Assembly (NCBI GenBank): GCA_030040335.1
Contig: JASHTX010000043.1
Span: forward strand, 1-9,705
DNA from: Microcaldota archaeon
Lineage (GTDB): Archaea; Micrarchaeota; Micrarchaeia; Micrarchaeales; CABMGC01
Length of the DNA stretch: 9,705 nucleotides
Reading direction: 5' to 3'
Positions 6,439-9,705 of the stretch are shown piece by piece; position 1 is the stretch's first letter, and the number at the start of each line of letters is the position of its first letter. A program made the translations under genes and the position numbers. A model generated the notes under the pieces. That model had not been told where the DNA came from, ran no database searches, and worked only from the letters and a program-made list of their open reading frames with translations.

Positions 6439-7653
6439 ATGAAGAAACCCAACATAACGATAATAGTGCTCGATGCTTTCAGGCCGGAGGTATTCAGGGA
6501 GCTCAGCAAGACCAAAGGAATGGAGTTCTCAAAGCTCGGTGACTTCATCTACCTGAACAACTGCATAGCCCCAGGCACCTGGACCCTTCCGTCATTCGCA
6601 TCAATCCTCACAGGTCTGTATCCTCATGAGCACGGCGCCCACGAGACCACAAAGATAAAGGCGCTCAACATAGAGGCTATCAGGCTCAGACGTAACACGC
6701 TAGTCAGCGATCTCAAAGATCTAGGGTACAACACTTATGCCGTATCTGCGAGCCCCTACTTTCATCCAGTCTACGGCTTCGACGAGTTCGACGACTTTCG
6801 TGAAGAGTCATACTTTTCCGACATCTGGGGCAGCGTGATAGAAGTCAGCAAGAAACTAAAACCGCTCTTTGCCAAATACAGAGAGCGATATGGCGGACAG
6901 GGAGGCGTTTTCACCATACCTCTGGCGACTCTCAGGGAAGACCCGATGCTTTTTCTCGAGGGGCTGGCGTCAGGCATAGCTCTCACGCCGATATCTGCCG
7001 CAAAGAAACTGAAGGCGAAACTAGTTGACGACTGGCCCCTGGAGAAGGGGGGGAAGCGGATGGTGAATACTGTAGGGAAGATGCGCTTCAAGAAACCATT
7101 CTTCCTGTTTGTCAGCCTCATGGAGCCGCATGACCCTTACACTGAAGATAAAGCCAACGCGATGGACTGGCGCACGCAATACAAGAAGGAGCCTGTGAGC
7201 AAGGATGTCGTTGCACTGTGGAAAAGACTTTACATGAAGGCGTCCCGCAAAGGTTATGCTTACTCTTACGCGATTATCAAGAACCTGATAGAGAGGTTCG
7301 GCGAAGATCAGATAATAATATTCACTTCAGATCACGGCCAAGCGTTCAACGAGCACGGATTCATAGGCCACGGCGCGATGCTGTATGACGAAATAGTCAG
7401 GGTTCCGATGGCAGTACTGCTCCCAAAGGAATTCAACCATCCAAACGATAGAGGTTTCTCCTCGCTTGTCAATATAAAGAGATTTATCCTGCTTGCGCTG
7501 AGCGGTGATAAAGACGCTGCAAAGCAGCTATACGACAAGAAGGTCTACGCCGAGAGCTTCGGCACTCACGTCAATGTTTCCAAGCTTGAAAACATAGACC
7601 AGAAGAAGCTCAGCATCGCAAACAGGCCGAGAAAACGAGTCTTCACTAGCTAA
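6439..7653 (+). CDS. Sulfatase-like hydrolase of the alkaline phosphatase superfamily
   Basis: The fold is recognised from the N-terminal metal aspartate in TIIVLDAFRPE (Asp12), APGTWTLPSFASILTGLYP (44-62), PHDPY (230-234), and the metal motif FTSDHGQAFNEHGFIGHG (295-312; Asp298, His299, His306, His311). The position of the formylglycine-forming Cys or Ser in true sulfatases (C/S-x-P-x-R) is Thr49-Leu-Pro-Ser-Phe. It is therefore unlikely to be a classical sulfatase and more likely a Thr-nucleophile phosphatase, phosphodiesterase or phosphotransferase. There is no signal peptide or membrane segment, so it appears cytoplasmic. At 404 residues it stops soon after the core, without the usual C-terminal strand region, so it may be shortened. 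GTGA at 6431-6434 is a weak SD. The substrate is unknown; pairing with the Memo gene suggests a shared transcript, not a known pathway. Confidence 0.85.
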   Translation: MKKPNITIIVLDAFRPEVFRELSKTKGMEFSKLGDFIYLNNCIAPGTWTLPSFASILTGLYPHEHGAHETTKIKALNIEAIRLRRNTLVSDLKDLGYNTYAVSASPYFHPVYGFDEFDDFREESYFSDIWGSVIEVSKKLKPLFAKYRERYGGQGGVFTIPLATLREDPMLFLEGLASGIALTPISAAKKLKAKLVDDWPLEKGGKRMVNTVGKMRFKKPFFLFVSLMEPHDPYTEDKANAMDWRTQYKKEPVSKDVVALWKRLYMKASRKGYAYSYAIIKNLIERFGEDQIIIFTSDHGQAFNEHGFIGHGAMLYDEIVRVPMAVLLPKEFNHPNDRGFSSLVNIKRFILLALSGDKDAAKQLYDKKVYAESFGTHVNVSKLENIDQKKLSIANRPRKRVFTS

Positions 7654-7671
7654 CCACTGCACAAAAACAAT

Positions 7672-7685
7672 AAAAATGCATTTTT
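7672..7685. terminator. AT-rich palindrome ending in T5 after the sulfatase-like gene
   Basis: AAAAATGCATTTTT is a perfect 14-bp palindrome 19 nt after the stop codon. The T5 run on the plus strand could act as a short archaeal T-tract terminator for the Memo/sulfatase unit. The neighbouring AATAAAAAT could instead be a TATA box for RNA starting near 7698. The two readings are not exclusive, and neither is strong. Confidence 0.3.
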
Positions 7686-7697
7686 GCAAGTAAGTAG

Positions 7698-7775
7698 CGA
7701 TGCAGATGGCAAAAGGTAGGTCCTTCCAAACAGCATGCTGTTAGTCTGTGCCAGCAATCCTGCTTCTCTTTTTAT
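7698..7775 (+). ncRNA. Candidate structured small RNA upstream of thrS
   Basis: This is a hypothesis from base pairing seen by eye. GCAG 7702-7705 can pair with CTGC 7760-7763, and TGGCA 7707-7711 with TGCCA 7749-7753. Within these lie two hairpins: AAGG/CCTT (7713-7716, 7722-7725) with a five-base loop, and AACAG/CTGTT (7729-7733, 7738-7742) with a CATG loop. Together they would form a three-way junction followed by a T-rich tract (7764-7775). A TATA-like AATAAAAAT at 7669-7677 is the right distance upstream. I see no tRNA T-arm and no C/D boxes. The T-rich tract overlaps the likely thrS TATA box. The stems are short and chance pairing is a real alternative. Confidence 0.22.
7729..7742. repeat. 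Perfect 14-bp palindrome AACAGCATGCTGTT
   Basis: The sequence equals its own reverse complement and lies 67 nt before the thrS start, about 30 bp upstream of the likely thrS TATA box. Besides forming the second hairpin of the candidate RNA, it could be a binding site for a dimeric regulator controlling thrS. Confidence 0.4.
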
Positions 7776-7780
7776 TAATT
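7769..7780 (+). promoter_or_regulatory. TATA box region for thrS
   Basis: TTTTTATTAATT contains a TATA-like TTTATTAAT (7771-7779). Transcription would begin near 7800, giving a leader of about 9 nt. An AAGG at 7798-7801 lies seven bases before the ATG and could be the SD if transcription starts slightly further upstream. Confidence 0.45.
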
Positions 7781-7808
7781 CCCTTTCTAATAGTACCAAG
7801 GTTTTTCC

Positions 7809-9503
7809 ATGAAAGTGCTCCAGCTGGACGTAGAAAGGCTATCATACGATGTGCTTAAGCCAGAGGCGAGCGTTTACGAGGAGACCAGAGAGAAGCACGC
7901 CGAGATAGAGGATGCGCTGGTAATGTGGATCTGTGTGGAAAGCGGTGATACCGAAGAGACCGCAGATGCGGCTCTGAAGGAAGCAGTCGACTACATGAAT
8001 CAGGTCGGGAGGAAGAAACTTGTAGTATACCCTTTCGCTCATCTTAGCAGCAATCTCGCAGAGCCAAAGGAGGCGATGCGCATCCTGGACTACATGTACA
8101 AAAACGTGCCAAGTGGGATAGAGGCGAAGAAAGCACCTTTCGGCTGGACCAAGAAGTTCAACATAGAGATGAAGGGGCATCCGCTCGCAGAGCAGGCGAA
8201 GAGCTTCGACAGCGAGGGCAAGGGCAAGAAGGTGTACAAGAAGGCAAAGCCTGTAGGGGCAAACACCGCAATAGTCAAGAAGAGCGACTGGTCAGGCCTA
8301 CCTGAGACGGATCACAGGACGATAGGCGAGAAGCTCGATCTCTACAGCTTCCAGGAGGTATCTCCCGGAATGGTCTTCTGGCACTCAAATGGCTACATAA
8401 TCTACAAGGAGATAGAGAAGTTGCTCAGGGAAAAACTGGCACAGTATGGCTATCTGGAAGTCAAAACACCAGTGCTGGCCAACACGGCACTTTGGTATGT
8501 AAGCGGTCACATTGACCATTACAGGGAACACATGTACATACTAGAGTCGGAGGGTCAGGAGATAGGAGTCAAACCCATGAGCTGCCCTTTCCACATACTC
8601 ATCTACAAGTCGAAGACATGGAGCTATAGGGAGTTTCCCTTCAGAGCTGCAGAGTTCGGGATGGTGCACAGGAATGAGGTGAGCGGTGCGCTGACAGGCC
8701 TATTCAGAGTCAGGCAATTCACGCAGGACGACGCGCACCTTTTTGTAAGGGAGGATCAGGTTGAGGATGAGGTATCAAAGGTGATCAAGTTTGCTCAGGA
8801 ATTTTACTCCGTCTTCGGAATGGAGGCCAAGCTATACCTCTCAACCATGCCCGACAACCATATGGGCGATGAAAAGCTTTGGGAAAAAGCGACAAATTCA
8901 CTCAAGAAGGCGCTGGAAGCGAACAACATAAAGTACGGAATAAAGGAGAAGGACGGCGCGTTCTACGGGCCAAAGATAGACGGCGACATCGTCGACTCGA
9001 TGGGCAGAAGCTGGCAATGCCTCACGGTCCAGCTTGACTACCAGATGCCCGAGAGGTTCAAGCTCGAGTACACGGGCGAGGACGGCAAGCAGTACGCGCC
9101 TGTCATGATACACAGGACTGTTGCGGGGGCGATGGAGCGCTTCATAGGAATACTGGTCGAGCACTATCAGGGTAAGTTCCCGACCTGGCTCGCGCCAGTA
9201 CAGGTTAAGGTAATATCCATATCAGAACAGGCCGAGGCATACGCCGAGAAGGTCTATGATGCACTAAGGAAGGAGGGGATAAGGGTCGAGAAGGATGTGG
9301 GTGATAGGACCCTGGAGTACAAACTCAGGGAGGCGATAGGGCAGAAAGTTCCTTACATGCTAGTTGTAGGAAAGAAAGAAGTGGACAATCAAACTGTAGC
9401 TGTCAGGGTAAGGGCCGGTGGCCAGAAATTCGGCGTGAAGCTGGAGGATTTCATCGCGAAGATAAAGGTCGAAACAGAGAAAAGGCTGGCAAGCTCCAAC
9501 TAA
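7809..9503 (+). CDS. thrS: Threonyl-tRNA synthetase, archaeal type with N-terminal editing domain
   Basis: This enzyme charges tRNA-Thr with threonine. Residues about 1-145 are the archaeal editing domain, related to D-aminoacyl-tRNA deacylase, which clears mischarged Ser-tRNA-Thr. It contains YPFAHLSSNLA (74-84, His78) and PFGWTKKF (110-117) followed by GHPLAE (123-128). The class II core includes the zinc ligands Cys259 (MSCP), His310 (DDAH) and His435 (MIHR), motif 2 around FRAAEFGMVHRNE (278-290) with VRQFTQDDAH (301-310), and motif 3 with GAMERFIGIL (440-449). Residues about 463-560 are the anticodon-binding domain. At 564 residues it is shorter than many archaeal homologues, mostly in the linker between editing and catalytic domains (about 129-170). 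In the editing site the Tyr expected before the key Lys appears to be Thr114. AAGG at 7798-7801 is a possible SD. Confidence 0.97.
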   Translation: MKVLQLDVERLSYDVLKPEASVYEETREKHAEIEDALVMWICVESGDTEETADAALKEAVDYMNQVGRKKLVVYPFAHLSSNLAEPKEAMRILDYMYKNVPSGIEAKKAPFGWTKKFNIEMKGHPLAEQAKSFDSEGKGKKVYKKAKPVGANTAIVKKSDWSGLPETDHRTIGEKLDLYSFQEVSPGMVFWHSNGYIIYKEIEKLLREKLAQYGYLEVKTPVLANTALWYVSGHIDHYREHMYILESEGQEIGVKPMSCPFHILIYKSKTWSYREFPFRAAEFGMVHRNEVSGALTGLFRVRQFTQDDAHLFVREDQVEDEVSKVIKFAQEFYSVFGMEAKLYLSTMPDNHMGDEKLWEKATNSLKKALEANNIKYGIKEKDGAFYGPKIDGDIVDSMGRSWQCLTVQLDYQMPERFKLEYTGEDGKQYAPVMIHRTVAGAMERFIGILVEHYQGKFPTWLAPVQVKVISISEQAEAYAEKVYDALRKEGIRVEKDVGDRTLEYKLREAIGQKVPYMLVVGKKEVDNQTVAVRVRAGGQKFGVKLEDFIAKIKVETEKRLASSN

Positions 9504-9506
9504 AAA

Positions 9507-9544
9507 TAAAAAAAGAAAAGAAAAAAAAGAAAAAGGAAAAGAGG
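9507..9544 (-). terminator. Pyrimidine-rich terminator after the small minus-strand gene
   Basis: The plus strand is an unbroken run of 37 purines (9508-9544), mostly A. On the minus strand, beginning two bases after the stop of the 47-residue gene, this gives repeated T runs of four to eight, the usual form of archaeal intrinsic termination without a hairpin. On the plus strand it gives an A-rich 3' end to the thrS transcript with no T tract, so thrS must terminate elsewhere. Confidence 0.5.
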
Positions 9545-9545
9545 C

Positions 9546-9689
9546 TTACTTTGCCTTTTGAACTTCTTTTATCCTCTCTTCCACACCCTTTGCTTCCTGC
9601 TCGAGGTTCTTCTTGTATTCCTTGAGCATTTCCAGCTTCTCCTCCTTTGTCAGGAAACCTCTCATTCCGTGTTCTCCACATTCGCACAT
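9546..9689 (-). CDS. Small Cys-x-Cys protein with charged helix (47 residues)
   Basis: The protein begins MCECGEHGMRGFLTKEEKLE and continues as one highly charged helix to the end, rich in Lys and Glu with leucines spaced as in an amphipathic or coiled-coil helix. The Cys2, Cys4 and His7 cluster could bind a metal, but three ligands would need a partner or a dimer. Start choice: ATG at 9687-9689 is preceded by GGTGA six bases upstream, a perfect five-base match to the archaeal SD. Upstream in-frame GTG (9696-9698) and ATG (9702-9704) would place the SD inside the gene and add unlike residues. I recall short archaeal proteins with a Cys/His head followed by TKEEK and a helix, of unknown function. 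Convergent with thrS. The strong SD and clean codon pattern argue that it is a real gene. Confidence 0.75.
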   Translation of the reverse strand: MCECGEHGMRGFLTKEEKLEMLKEYKKNLEQEAKGVEERIKEVQKAK

Positions 9690-9705
9690 TTTTTTCACCA
9701 ACATG

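Noticed and set aside
7690..7780. tRNA, C/D-box RNA or T-box leader upstream of thrS
   Set aside because: There is no GTTCRA-type T-arm, no RTGATGA/CTGA boxes, and T-box riboswitches are not known from archaea.
9451..9687. A 78-codon minus-strand frame spanning the end of thrS and the purine tract
   Set aside because: It contains a long phenylalanine/serine run created by the homopurine tract and is in a different frame from the convincing 47-residue gene.
1..9705. Mobile elements, CRISPR arrays, toxin-antitoxin or defence genes
   Set aside because: No transposase or integrase motifs, regularly spaced repeats, terminal inverted repeats or defence-type domains are present.

Overview
The window is archaeal chromosome of ordinary housekeeping content. 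The evidence is A-type ATP synthase subunits H and I, a threonyl-tRNA synthetase with the archaeal D-amino-acid-deacylase-like N-terminal editing domain, TATA-box-type promoters, short leaders with few Shine-Dalgarno (SD) sites, and heavy use of ATA, AGG and AGA codons. I cannot place it below domain level. I see no mobile element, CRISPR array, rRNA or tRNA. Coding density is very high: the longest stretch without a gene is the 155 nt at 7654-7808.

Layout: (1) 1-1033, minus strand: the start of an ATP synthase operon, subunit H followed by subunit I, the latter running off the left edge. Its TATA box lies in the end of the preceding gene. (2) 1076-1720, minus strand: a helix-turn-helix plus ACT-domain protein, probably an amino-acid-responsive regulator. 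It is divergent from (3) 1823-4263, plus strand: argG and argH, the last two steps of arginine synthesis, overlapping by GTGA. One TATA-like element at 1764-1774 sits between regulator and operon and could serve both directions. (4) 4265-5557, minus strand: a histidine phosphatase, whose stop lies one base from the argH stop, and an endonuclease III. (5) 5601-7653, plus strand: a Memo-family protein and a sulfatase-fold hydrolase, 16 nt apart. (6) 7654-7808: an intergenic region that could encode a small structured RNA. (7) 7809-9503, plus strand: thrS. (8) 9546-9689, minus strand: a 47-residue protein with a Cys-x-Cys head and a charged helix, facing thrS across a 37-base homopurine tract.

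The points most worth following are the ACT-domain regulator facing argGH, the possible structured RNA upstream of thrS, an active-site substitution in the ThrRS editing domain, the eukaryote-like signatures of ArgG, the shortened C-termini of ArgH and the sulfatase-like protein, and the small Cys-x-Cys protein. I found no clear evidence of a wholly new multi-gene system.
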